A stretch of 64,000 bases of DNA, taken from an uncultured Prevotellaceae bacterium. GTDB taxonomy: Bacteria > Bacteroidota > Bacteroidia > Bacteroidales > Bacteroidaceae. The position numbers and the translations under genes were made by a program. How positions within the stretch are numbered: position 1 is the stretch's first letter; every line of letters begins with the position of its first letter. Below, in pieces: positions 33,989 to 42,752 of this stretch. The notes below the pieces were generated by a model. The model was not told the origin of the DNA. It did no database searches and worked only from the letters and a program-made list of their open reading frames with translations. The stretch lies in contig ONDA01000004.1 of NCBI GenBank assembly GCA_900316475.1, positions 1-64,000 of the forward strand, read 5' to 3'.

Positions 33989-35626
33989 TTATTCATCTTT
34001 AGAGGTTCGTGGACGCAGGTAGATGCAGTCGAGCAGCATCTCGCGGGAGAATTTCGAAGTCTCAAGCGGACCAATATTACACTTCAAGGTCAGGTTGAAC
34101 TTGTTAGTGCTCTGTCCATAGTTGGAAGCGGGGAAGTGGAAAGCCTCGGCCAGCACGACGGTGTCAACCTTCGTCGGGTCGGTCTGGAACACTTTGTTGT
34201 CGCAGTTGAAAGTCTTGTCTTTTCCGTCCAAGTCAACATAGTTGACGTCGGCCTTGAACTTACAGGGACGAAGACGGGCGTCGGGATTGATGACGGTCTG
34301 CGGCAGCACGATGATGCAGACATCATAGTCGCCTGACAGTACGTTCTCAAGACGGAAGGTCAGTTCCCAGTTGGCCGTACCGCTGGAGGGTACAATCTGC
34401 AGGAAGGCATTCTCCGAGATACTATCGGCCACCAGGCGGATAGGCGTATAGCGGCAGCTCTTCTCCGGCGGGACGATGAGCCACGTAGCCTCACCCTCGG
34501 TCCACAGCTCCTTGAAATAGGTCTTCACGGGGTCGAAGGGCCACTCGTCGGTCTTGTACAGAACGCCATTGCTGCACTGCAGCTTACGGGCACCGTAGAG
34601 GATACCTCCCGGCTCGAAAGGCTTCTGGAAGACGTGATAGACAGGCTTGCCGGCCACATAGCCCTTGCGCCAGTTGCGATAGGGCACCGACACCAGTGAG
34701 TCGGTGGTGGTCAGCTGGTCGGTCAAGTTGAAGACGGCATCGTCGAACAAGGCGCGTGTGGTCCAGTAACGCTGCAGTGAGTCGCGCTTCTGGTAAGACT
34801 CGTCATAGACGAAGTACTTGGTGACCTTGTTCCATGCACGCTCCCAGCCGGCAGCCGTAGGAGCCACCATCCAGAAGGCAGAGTCCTCGGCGTTGATCAG
34901 GCCGATAGCTTCCAGCATACGGTTGCGCTCGTAGACGACAGAGTCTTCATACACGGGGACGCCCTCTTCGTAACCGCTGATGACAGAGGCGTTGGGGTCG
35001 AACTCGTCCCATTCATACTGACGAAGGCTGGCGCCGACAGGCGTCATCTCGTGGTCGTCACAGAGTGCCTCGTAGAGGTTGTAGCCGTAAGGCAGTGCCC
35101 GCGACATCACATGGATGACACCATTCTTAGCGTGCTGGTTGCCCTTGATGACGGGAATGCCCTGAACGGTGCTCTCCGTCAGCTTGAGGCTCTTGCCGTT
35201 CATCATGCGGAGGTCCTGCGGAACAGTCTTCAGCGAGGTGGTCATACGCGACATGTGGTTGAAGACAAAGGCTTTCTCCACCATCGAGTCGCCGGGAGCC
35301 GTCTTTACGAGGTTCAGCAGCGAGTCCTTGTTAAAAGTGCCGTTGACCGGAGCCATGACGGTGAAAGCCTGTCCGCCACGAAGAAGGTCGGCATAGCTTA
35401 CACCTCTCTTCTTATGCATACGGAAGATCTCGGTCTTCTCGAGCACCTCACAGAAGTCCGTCAACTGAGGATCAGACGAGAGTTGCTCCCACAGGGTGCC
35501 GCCAACGCCGCTGTCGACGGACGGCTCGTAGTGATCGTCCCAATCGGTGCAGGCAGCGAGGGCTGCGGCAAAGCCGCAACCTACTGCCATCGAAAGGGCT
35601 ATATTCTTGAAACTCTTATTATTCAT
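33989..35626 (-). CDS. FAS1 (fasciclin) domain lipoprotein
   Basis: A 545-aa lipoprotein; the ATG at 35626 (MNNKSFKNIALSMAVGCG) gives a signal peptide and lipobox AAC near residue 26. An upstream TTG exists but is less likely. Residues about 40-210 show a fasciclin domain (FTVMAPVNGTFNKDSLL ... NGVIHVMSRALPYGYNLYE); the middle has a second, weaker unit and the C-terminal 170 residues form a beta-rich region (ANWELTFRLENVLSGDYDVCIIVLPQT) that may bind sugar. It is placed between FAS1-667 and SusC of pair 2 and probably works at the surface in place of SusE/SusF-type proteins; this is inference. Confidence 0.75.
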   Translation of the reverse strand: MNNKSFKNIALSMAVGCGFAAALAACTDWDDHYEPSVDSGVGGTLWEQLSSDPQLTDFCEVLEKTEIFRMHKKRGVSYADLLRGGQAFTVMAPVNGTFNKDSLLNLVKTAPGDSMVEKAFVFNHMSRMTTSLKTVPQDLRMMNGKSLKLTESTVQGIPVIKGNQHAKNGVIHVMSRALPYGYNLYEALCDDHEMTPVGASLRQYEWDEFDPNASVISGYEEGVPVYEDSVVYERNRMLEAIGLINAEDSAFWMVAPTAAGWERAWNKVTKYFVYDESYQKRDSLQRYWTTRALFDDAVFNLTDQLTTTDSLVSVPYRNWRKGYVAGKPVYHVFQKPFEPGGILYGARKLQCSNGVLYKTDEWPFDPVKTYFKELWTEGEATWLIVPPEKSCRYTPIRLVADSISENAFLQIVPSSGTANWELTFRLENVLSGDYDVCIIVLPQTVINPDARLRPCKFKADVNYVDLDGKDKTFNCDNKVFQTDPTKVDTVVLAEAFHFPASNYGQSTNKFNLTLKCNIGPLETSKFSREMLLDCIYLRPRTSKDE

Positions 35627-35671
35627 AATTTTCAATTATCAATTATCAATTTTCAATTATCAATTATCAAT
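35627..35671. repeat. TCAATTA-type tandem repeat between two FAS1 genes
   Basis: Units of TCAATTA and TTTTCAATTA are repeated about six times. The repeat supplies the TGA stop codon (35667-35669) of the upstream gene FAS1-667 and the spacer before the next gene. Confidence 0.85.
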
Positions 35672-37670
35672 GCTGATCCTCGCCCTCGGGACTGCCATAG
35701 ACACTCTTCGGGCAGATTTCCAGATAGTTGAAGTTACAATAATTCTCAGGATTATCGAGCACCTGGCGCAGACGCAGGTAGTAAACCTTGTCCGGGTCTA
35801 AGCTCTCAGTAGCCAGCACGCGACGGGTGGAGATGTTGTTGTTACGCAGACAACCACCAGTATTGCCGGTGCCGCCCTGGTACCACACGTCCATTGCCTT
35901 CATGAAGCCACGGTTGTGGAGGGCCTTGTCCTGCATCTTGATTTCCTCAGCCGACTTGGCACCTTCAGAACCATCGGAGATAAAGCCAATCTCAGGATCG
36001 GTGGGGTAGATACGCATATCGACAGGAATACCGCAGGGGACGTTGTTCAGATAAGCCTGAATAACACCACGTTCCTCATTAGGCGTATAGCCAATACGAA
36101 TCTCGTAAGTACCCTTCTTCGGGACACACGGCAGACGGAGCGTCACGTCGAAACGGCCGCTGATAACGACCACGCCGCCCATGAAGGAAGCCCACCATAC
36201 ATCGTTGCCGGTGACACCGACGAAGCTCTCGTCGCTCATCTGCCAGCCGTCGGTGAAGCCCTTCTTGAAACCACGCAGCGAGTTTCCGATGTCGTCCTTG
36301 TGGTTACGGCCGTCGCAGTTCATGAAGTCGCGGCTCAGCGTCGACGGGTGGAAACGCATACGGCAGTTGAAGATGACGTCACGCGTGTGGGTATTAAAGG
36401 TCAGGATATCATCAATGTAATGATAGAAACCGTTCAAAGCCTGCTGGTCGGTCTTACCCGACTCTGAGGGAGCCAGCACCTTCACGCCACGGCTCTGGTC
36501 GTCATAGAGACGGGCCATCAGTCCGCGACGGTTGATGAACACGCCCTGATCGCTGCCCGACGGCATAGCCAGACGTACCAGCGTACCGGGACACATCGTC
36601 TCGTAGAACTCCTCGGGGTCGGCGAGACTGGTCTTCCAGCACTGCGAGGTGAGCTCGTTGCCGACAAGGTCGTTATACATAATGATACGGTTCAGCAGGT
36701 GGTAGCTGACGAAGCGGTTCAGCGGGTTCTTGCGATGCGTAAAGTCGTGGTCATACTGTCCGGCATCCTCGGGATAGGTAGCGTCATAGATACGCTTGGC
36801 GTAAGCCTTCAGGTCCTCGATGTTGTTGATGCCATTGCGGTGGTAGACGGAGTCGGGCTCTACGAAGGCCGTGAACTTGAAGTAGCGGTTGCTGACCCAG
36901 AGACAGGTCATGTAGGGGTTACCGTTGTTCAAGCAGCGCTCCTGCGTGCCAAGTGTGACAGAGTCGACACCGATGCTGTAATGCTCGTCCATATACTCAT
37001 GCAGCGAGTCGTCGAGGTGCGTCAGTCGCAGGGCTTCGCAGAAGAGCGTGATGGTAGTGTCTTCGCGCATCTTCTCAGGCAGGAAGTCCGTGCTCGACGA
37101 GAGCACGCGGTCGACGATATGAACCACGCCATTGGTCACAGAGTCGTTAAACTCCGTCATGCGCGAGTTCTTGTTGACATAGTAGATGAGGCGGTTGCCG
37201 TTGGTCACGTCTGAGTCACTCGACCAGGTGATATACTGGTCCAGCATGTTCAGGCCAACGTTACCCTCGGGCACGTCGGAGGTGAAGAAAGCACCCTTGC
37301 GGATGATATGGGTACGGGCAAGAGAGTCGCAGATGTTCTGCGGAATACCTGCCACCGAGCCATAGCCGTTGTTCTGAATGTACTGTGCCATGGCATCATT
37401 CGTAGGAGCAAAGAGCGTATAGCGGCCGTAGGTGGTCATCAGCGAGAAGTAGGGCGTGCGCTTCAGCAGGGCTGTAAACTCGCTGAAACGGTCCTGGTTG
37501 GTCTCAAGGAAGGCACCGGCCGTCATCTTCTGGGCAGTGTACATACTCTCGGGGACGTCGTCATCGTTATCCACGCAGGAGAAGAACAGCGGCATGGACA
37601 TCAGGGCGATGACCGACAGCACCTGTACCTGGCCACTTATCTGACGAAATATTGTTGTTATCTTTTTCAT
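35667..37670 (-). CDS. FAS1 domain lipoprotein with C-terminal beta-rich region
   Basis: A 667-aa lipoprotein with signal and lipobox FSC (MSMPLFFSCVDNDDD). The first fasciclin domain lies at about 45-195 (YTLFAPTNDAMAQYIQNNGYG ... NGVVHIVDRVLSS), a second at about 200-430 with a large insert (NRFVSYHLLNRIIMYNDL). The C-terminal part (about 470-660) has a beta-sandwich look (GVVVISGRFDVTLRLPCVPKKGTYEIRIGY) similar to the end of the following FAS1 protein. It lies 38 bp after SusD of pair 1. Role likely surface glycan binding; not proven from sequence. Confidence 0.72.
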   Translation of the reverse strand: MKKITTIFRQISGQVQVLSVIALMSMPLFFSCVDNDDDVPESMYTAQKMTAGAFLETNQDRFSEFTALLKRTPYFSLMTTYGRYTLFAPTNDAMAQYIQNNGYGSVAGIPQNICDSLARTHIIRKGAFFTSDVPEGNVGLNMLDQYITWSSDSDVTNGNRLIYYVNKNSRMTEFNDSVTNGVVHIVDRVLSSSTDFLPEKMREDTTITLFCEALRLTHLDDSLHEYMDEHYSIGVDSVTLGTQERCLNNGNPYMTCLWVSNRYFKFTAFVEPDSVYHRNGINNIEDLKAYAKRIYDATYPEDAGQYDHDFTHRKNPLNRFVSYHLLNRIIMYNDLVGNELTSQCWKTSLADPEEFYETMCPGTLVRLAMPSGSDQGVFINRRGLMARLYDDQSRGVKVLAPSESGKTDQQALNGFYHYIDDILTFNTHTRDVIFNCRMRFHPSTLSRDFMNCDGRNHKDDIGNSLRGFKKGFTDGWQMSDESFVGVTGNDVWWASFMGGVVVISGRFDVTLRLPCVPKKGTYEIRIGYTPNEERGVIQAYLNNVPCGIPVDMRIYPTDPEIGFISDGSEGAKSAEEIKMQDKALHNRGFMKAMDVWYQGGTGNTGGCLRNNNISTRRVLATESLDPDKVYYLRLRQVLDNPENYCNFNYLEICPKSVYGSPEGEDQH

Positions 37671-37708
37671 TTCTTATAGGTCGTTAAATAGGTTACAATG
37701 ACTTTAAC

Positions 37709-39421
37709 TTAACGCTGATACTGAGAGTCCTCACCATTGGTGAATGCCGGGTTCTGCTGGAGCAGCGGGTTCACCTTGATTTCACTCTTAGCATAGGGGA
37801 AGTAGATGATGTTCAGGTCGGCCATCTTGATGGCAATGGCGTTGGCATCCTTACTCTCGTACTTACTCTTGACGCAGGAGACGAGGTAGCTCGTGTTGCC
37901 GTCACGGCGCGAGCGGCGTACGAGGTCGTACCAGCGCTTGCCCTCGAACATCAGTTCACGGCGACGCTCGTCGAACACCAGGTTCTCCATGGCGGTCTTC
38001 GAGTTGGTGTAGTCGGCGCTCTTCAGGGTCGACGTCAGGTTGTTGGCGCGCTTGTAGACGGTGTTCACGAGATTGAAAGCCTCTTCGTAGTCGCCTTCGC
38101 CACCACGCTCCACAAGAGCCTCAGCCTTGATGAGCAGCATCTCGCTCAAGCGGTAGAAGATCCAGGAGGCGTTGTCCGAGTTACGCAGATGCTGTTCGAG
38201 ACGCAGGCCGGCCTCGTTGCTCAGGTTCTTTGTCTGGAAATTCACCGAGCTACGTACATACTTACCGATATACATCGTGTTTCCTGAGGCTCTGAAGTTC
38301 TCATAGAAACGGCAGTCGGAAGATTTGAACAGCGGGTTCTTGTTCGTAATGACATTATCCATGCTGGGGAACGACAGCTCGTTGGCTCTCAGTCGGCCGT
38401 TAGGCGTGTTGTCGTTACCATAGAACGAGCCTACCCAGCCGTTGGAGGTGTGCGTGAACTTCAGCTCAAAGATACTCTCGAAGGAGTTGCCGTCGCCGAA
38501 GATCTCGTTGTAGGTACGTCCGCAGTTGTTGGTACCCTCAGGCATCTCGAGAATCATGGGCACGCCGTCGACATACTGGATATAGGTAATATCGCCGACA
38601 CGCGTCTTCAGTTCCTCGTACTGCTGGCGCTTGTAGTCGATGACCATGTCAGCATACTTGATGGCGTTGTCCCAGTCCTGCTTCCACAGATAGAGGTCGG
38701 CCAGGAGCGCCCAGATGGCGACGCGGGTGATGCGGCTGGTGTTCTCTTCAGGCAGTGTGAAATAGCTGCCGCTGACGGTCTCCAGCTTATAGCGGCGCAC
38801 GGCGTAGTCCTTGACACTCTCCAGGTTGGTAATCAGGGAGTCGAGCACAGCGTTGAACGGTGTGGCAGCCTTGACGTAGTTCTGCGTATCATCGATACTG
38901 GCCTCCGTGGTGTAAGGAACGTCACGGAACGTACGGATGAGGTAGAAGTAGCAGAGGGCACGCAGGGTAGACACCTCAGCGATGTCGCTCCTCATCTCAG
39001 CCTCGCTGTAGTTAGGGTCGGTAGCCTGCACTTCAGGGGCATAGTGACAGAGGATATTACAACGGTTGATGCACTCATAGAGTTTCGACCAGTTGCAATA
39101 GGGATTGGTAGGCAGAAGGTTCTCCTTCAGGATTTCGGAGACCTCGTTAGGCACATTAGCTCCGGCAAAGAGGTTGTCGGAACGAAGCTCGCTCCACAGT
39201 CCGATACGGTTCATGGCATCGGAACTCTGCAGGGACACGTAGCAGCTGGCCCGGACACTTTCCACGTCGCTCTTCTGCGTCCAGTAGTTCTCGAGCACCA
39301 CGTCGTTCAGTGGCAGGATGTCGAGGAAGTCAGAGCAGGAGGCGAGACCCAGGACGGCAGTGGCACAGCCACAGCCAACTGCGAACTTCACGCTATATTT
39401 CTTTATTATATTAGTAATCAT
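37709..39421 (-). CDS. SusD/RagB family surface glycan-binding lipoprotein (pair 1)
   Basis: A 570-aa lipoprotein with signal and lipobox ASC (AVLGLASCSDFLDILPLND). The SusD helical core is visible (YECINRCNILCHYAPEV; EVSTLRALCYFYLIRTFRDVPY) and the C-terminal segment NLVFDERRRELMFEGKRWYDLVRRSRRDG is typical. It partners the SusC gene 31 bp upstream. Confidence 0.93.
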   Translation of the reverse strand: MITNIIKKYSVKFAVGCGCATAVLGLASCSDFLDILPLNDVVLENYWTQKSDVESVRASCYVSLQSSDAMNRIGLWSELRSDNLFAGANVPNEVSEILKENLLPTNPYCNWSKLYECINRCNILCHYAPEVQATDPNYSEAEMRSDIAEVSTLRALCYFYLIRTFRDVPYTTEASIDDTQNYVKAATPFNAVLDSLITNLESVKDYAVRRYKLETVSGSYFTLPEENTSRITRVAIWALLADLYLWKQDWDNAIKYADMVIDYKRQQYEELKTRVGDITYIQYVDGVPMILEMPEGTNNCGRTYNEIFGDGNSFESIFELKFTHTSNGWVGSFYGNDNTPNGRLRANELSFPSMDNVITNKNPLFKSSDCRFYENFRASGNTMYIGKYVRSSVNFQTKNLSNEAGLRLEQHLRNSDNASWIFYRLSEMLLIKAEALVERGGEGDYEEAFNLVNTVYKRANNLTSTLKSADYTNSKTAMENLVFDERRRELMFEGKRWYDLVRRSRRDGNTSYLVSCVKSKYESKDANAIAIKMADLNIIYFPYAKSEIKVNPLLQQNPAFTNGEDSQYQR

Positions 39422-39455
39422 AATTCTTAATATCTAATTTCTAATTCCTCATTTA
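39419..39455. repeat. Degenerate TAATTTCTAATTC repeat between SusC and SusD
   Basis: The gap between the pair-1 genes consists of AATTCTTAAT, ATCTAATTT, CTAATTCC: a loose repetition of a TCTAATT-like unit. It overlaps the ends of both genes by a few bases. Confidence 0.35.
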
Positions 39456-42400
39456 GAACTGAATGGTCACGCCACCGGTGAATGACTTCGAGCGCGGTGT
39501 CTGGGCATTATCGGTCACGATACCCATTGAACCGTAGCCCACCTCGGGGTCAGCACCTGAGTACTTGGTCAGACAGAACAGGTTGTTGGCCGAGACGTAG
39601 AAGTTGAGCTGGGTCAGTCCGATTTTCTTGATGAGTTTCGGATCGAACGAGTAGCTGAGCTGTGCGTAGTTCAGACGGATGAAGGAGCCGTCCTCGACGA
39701 AGCGGTCGGAACCTAAGTAGTTGTAACCGGCCTGACGGAGAGCGCGGGGAATCTCGGTGATGTCACCCTCGACACGCCAGCGCCAGTTGACGGCGGCACT
39801 CTGGTTATTGTTGTCGTACATCTTCTCTGCGTTCATGCGGGCAGCGTTGATGATCTTGTTGCCGTAGCGGAAGTTGAACTGGCTGTTCAGCGACCAGCGT
39901 CCGTAGTGGAGCTTGAAGCCGAAACCGCCGGTGAACTTAGGCAGTGACGAACCGAGGTAGACGATGTCGAGCTCGTCAATCTGGCCGTCGTGGTTGATAT
40001 CCTCGTAGATGGCATCGCCACCACGGAACACCTTCGTCTCGTCCTTCGAACCGCCGTAGCAGAACATCATCGGCGTGGTCATGCCGTTCTCGTCGACGAT
40101 GACGTTGCCGTCAGCATCGCGGGCAACAGGGGCATTGGGGCCGCTGACGCCGGGCACCTCGACCGGAGAGTAGTCGCTGTACTGATAGACACCCTTGTAG
40201 CGGAAGCCGTAGATACTACCCATAGCCGTGTTCAGCTCGACACGTGTGAGATAAGAACCGTTCTGGCGGTTGAACTCGCCGTTCAGGGTTGCCAGATAGG
40301 TCTCGTCCATAGCAGTGATGGTGTTCTTGTTGTTAGCAAAGGTGATGTTGAAGTCAGCCGAGAACTTGCCGAGCTTGACAATGCGGTTACCGTTCAGGTT
40401 GAACTCCCAACCGACGTTCTTCATGTCGCCGACATTCTGGTAGGCCAGCGTGGGGAAGCCCGACGATGTGGGGATACCACGGCCGGAGATAAGCAGGTCG
40501 GAGGTGTACTGCCAATAGAACTCGACATTACCGGTGATGCGCTCGTTGAAGAAGCCGAAGTCGGTACCGATGTTGTAGGTCTCCTTCTGCTCCCACTTCA
40601 GGCTCTTCATCTGAATGTTGGCAGGAGCGACACTCGTTCCGACGCTCAGATAGCCGGCGCCCTTGGTGTAACGGCTGTAGAACAGACCCTCGCTGCCGGG
40701 CTGGCGACCGACGATACCCCAACCTGGACGGATAGAGAGCATCGAGACGAAGGGCAGTGTCTTCTGGAACCAAGGCTCCTTGCTGATGTTATAACGCAGC
40801 GAGACGGCGGGGAAGTTACCCCAGCGCTGGTCGTCGCCGAACTTGGTAGAACCGTCGCGACGGACGGAGAAGTCGACCATGTAACGGCCCTTGTAGGCAT
40901 AGTGTGCAGAGTAGGTGAAGTAGAGGCTGCGCCACTGGCCGCTACCTGTAGCGATGTTGCTGATGATACCCTCGGCAGCCGTACTCTGGATAGAACCGCT
41001 GGGCAGACCCCAGAGGCCGGTAGCCTGCGATGACGACGTACCGCTGGTGAGCTGGCCACGGAGCATCATCGTCAGCGAGTGGTCGGTATTGCGGAAGTGC
41101 GGCGTGAAGGTCAGCGTGTGAGTCGTGGTGACACCGAGGCTCTTGTCGGAGTTCGACGACACCTTGTTACTCTCGCCGTCGCTCCAGCCCTTCGTGCTCA
41201 GCGACAGGGGCATGTACTGGTCGTTATATTTATTAAAGATGTTAAACACGACCTTGCCCTCATAGTCCAGACGGGTGTGCTCTTCGTCAAGACCCAGCAG
41301 ACGGTAGTTCAGCTTGAACTCAGGCGTAATGTTATAGCTGGTATCCTCGTTCTTGGCCAGGTATGCCAGTGCCACAGGGTTCTTCATGTCGCGCTGGTCC
41401 TTCAGCTCCTCTGAGGCGTTGGGCAGCATGGCATAGTAGTCGGCCAGGTCGTTGCCGTAGCGGTCCTGCTCGTAGACAGAGAGGTTAGGCATACGCTTAT
41501 AGGCAATACCAAGGAGGTCACCGTTGTTCATGTGGTTCTTGGTGTAGGTCAGGGCGATGTTGGTCTCAATCTTGATACGGTCGCTGACGAAATAGTCAAG
41601 GTTCACGCGCGAGGTGAAGCGGTCAAGCTTCTGCTCGATGATAGAACCCGTCTCATGGTCATAACCGGCACCGACACGGAAGTTGGCCTTCTCACCACCA
41701 CCACTCAGGGCGAGGTAGTAGTTCTGGCGCCAACCGGTCTTCTTGACCTCGTCAAGCCAGTCGGTGTTGTTGTTGTACATCTCATACTCCGAGAAGGCGG
41801 GATTGTAGTTGATTTCCTTGATGTCGCTGGCGGCATCGCTCATCTGCGGGTTGAAGTACTCTTCCTTCAGCAGCATGGTGTACTCGTCGCCCGTCAGCAT
41901 GTTGTAGCCCTTGGGCTGGTAGGTACCGGTGAGTCGAGCGCTGAAGTTGACGCGGGTCTTACCACGGGCACCGCGCTTCGTCTTGATCTCGATGACACCG
42001 TTAGAACCCTGCGAACCCCAGATGGCAGTAGCGGCAGCGTCCTTCAGCACGGAGATGCTCTCGATATCCTCGGGGTTGACGTTGAGCAGCTCGGCAAACT
42101 TCTCGTCGTTGGCATTGGAGAAGTCGAAATTGTTGACGTTGCTCTCCCAGACGTTGCCGTCGACCACGATCAGCGGCTCGCTCGAACCGTTGATGGACGA
42201 CACACCACGCAGGCGCATCGACGTGCCCTTACCGAGGTCACCGCCTGCCACGATGTCCAGACCGGCGATACGTCCCTGAAGGGCCTCGTCGACGGTGGTG
42301 ATGGCCAGACCCTCGAACTCTTTCATGTCAATGCTCTGGCGAGCGGTAGAAATCTCATCCACGGGGATGGCCAGACCCGAGCCCTGCGCCTTGCGCTTGG

Positions 42401-42746
42401 CGGTGACGGTCACCTCCTTGATCTGAGTGGCATCCGACATGCGGATGGCGAACTTGGTCTTGTTGATAGCCAGGGTCTGCGTCTTGTAACCGACGTACGA
42501 CACGCGGAGCTTGTCCTTCGGGTTCTTCAACTTGAACGAGAAGTTACCGCTCATATCGGTCTGGGCCGAGGCCACGATACGGTTGGCCGCATCAATCTCG
42601 ACGACATTGGCCATCATGACAGGGCCGAAGGCATCGGTCACCGTACCGCTGATGATGTCGCCAGCTTTCTGGGCGAAGGTATTGAGCGTTGACAGTTGGC
42701 AGCCAATCGCAATCAAACCTAATATTCTGAATAGTCTTTTATTCAT
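39453..42746 (-). CDS. SusC family TonB-dependent oligosaccharide transporter (pair 1)
   Basis: A 1097-aa outer-membrane protein: signal peptide (MNKRLFRILGLIAIGCQLS...FAQ), regulatory-like domain (IISGTVTDAFGPVMMANVVE), then a linker with TEVTVTA-like KEVTVTAKRKAQG, plug with LKDAAATAIWGSQGSNGVIEIKT and a long barrel ending KSFTGGVTIQF. It imports oligosaccharides together with SusD 37709-39421. It starts 6 bp after the stop of the FAS1-849 gene, which is unusual because SusC is normally the first structural gene. Confidence 0.93.
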   Translation of the reverse strand: MNKRLFRILGLIAIGCQLSTLNTFAQKAGDIISGTVTDAFGPVMMANVVEIDAANRIVASAQTDMSGNFSFKLKNPKDKLRVSYVGYKTQTLAINKTKFAIRMSDATQIKEVTVTAKRKAQGSGLAIPVDEISTARQSIDMKEFEGLAITTVDEALQGRIAGLDIVAGGDLGKGTSMRLRGVSSINGSSEPLIVVDGNVWESNVNNFDFSNANDEKFAELLNVNPEDIESISVLKDAAATAIWGSQGSNGVIEIKTKRGARGKTRVNFSARLTGTYQPKGYNMLTGDEYTMLLKEEYFNPQMSDAASDIKEINYNPAFSEYEMYNNNTDWLDEVKKTGWRQNYYLALSGGGEKANFRVGAGYDHETGSIIEQKLDRFTSRVNLDYFVSDRIKIETNIALTYTKNHMNNGDLLGIAYKRMPNLSVYEQDRYGNDLADYYAMLPNASEELKDQRDMKNPVALAYLAKNEDTSYNITPEFKLNYRLLGLDEEHTRLDYEGKVVFNIFNKYNDQYMPLSLSTKGWSDGESNKVSSNSDKSLGVTTTHTLTFTPHFRNTDHSLTMMLRGQLTSGTSSSQATGLWGLPSGSIQSTAAEGIISNIATGSGQWRSLYFTYSAHYAYKGRYMVDFSVRRDGSTKFGDDQRWGNFPAVSLRYNISKEPWFQKTLPFVSMLSIRPGWGIVGRQPGSEGLFYSRYTKGAGYLSVGTSVAPANIQMKSLKWEQKETYNIGTDFGFFNERITGNVEFYWQYTSDLLISGRGIPTSSGFPTLAYQNVGDMKNVGWEFNLNGNRIVKLGKFSADFNITFANNKNTITAMDETYLATLNGEFNRQNGSYLTRVELNTAMGSIYGFRYKGVYQYSDYSPVEVPGVSGPNAPVARDADGNVIVDENGMTTPMMFCYGGSKDETKVFRGGDAIYEDINHDGQIDELDIVYLGSSLPKFTGGFGFKLHYGRWSLNSQFNFRYGNKIINAARMNAEKMYDNNNQSAAVNWRWRVEGDITEIPRALRQAGYNYLGSDRFVEDGSFIRLNYAQLSYSFDPKLIKKIGLTQLNFYVSANNLFCLTKYSGADPEVGYGSMGIVTDNAQTPRSKSFTGGVTIQF

Positions 42747-42752
42747 AGCTTA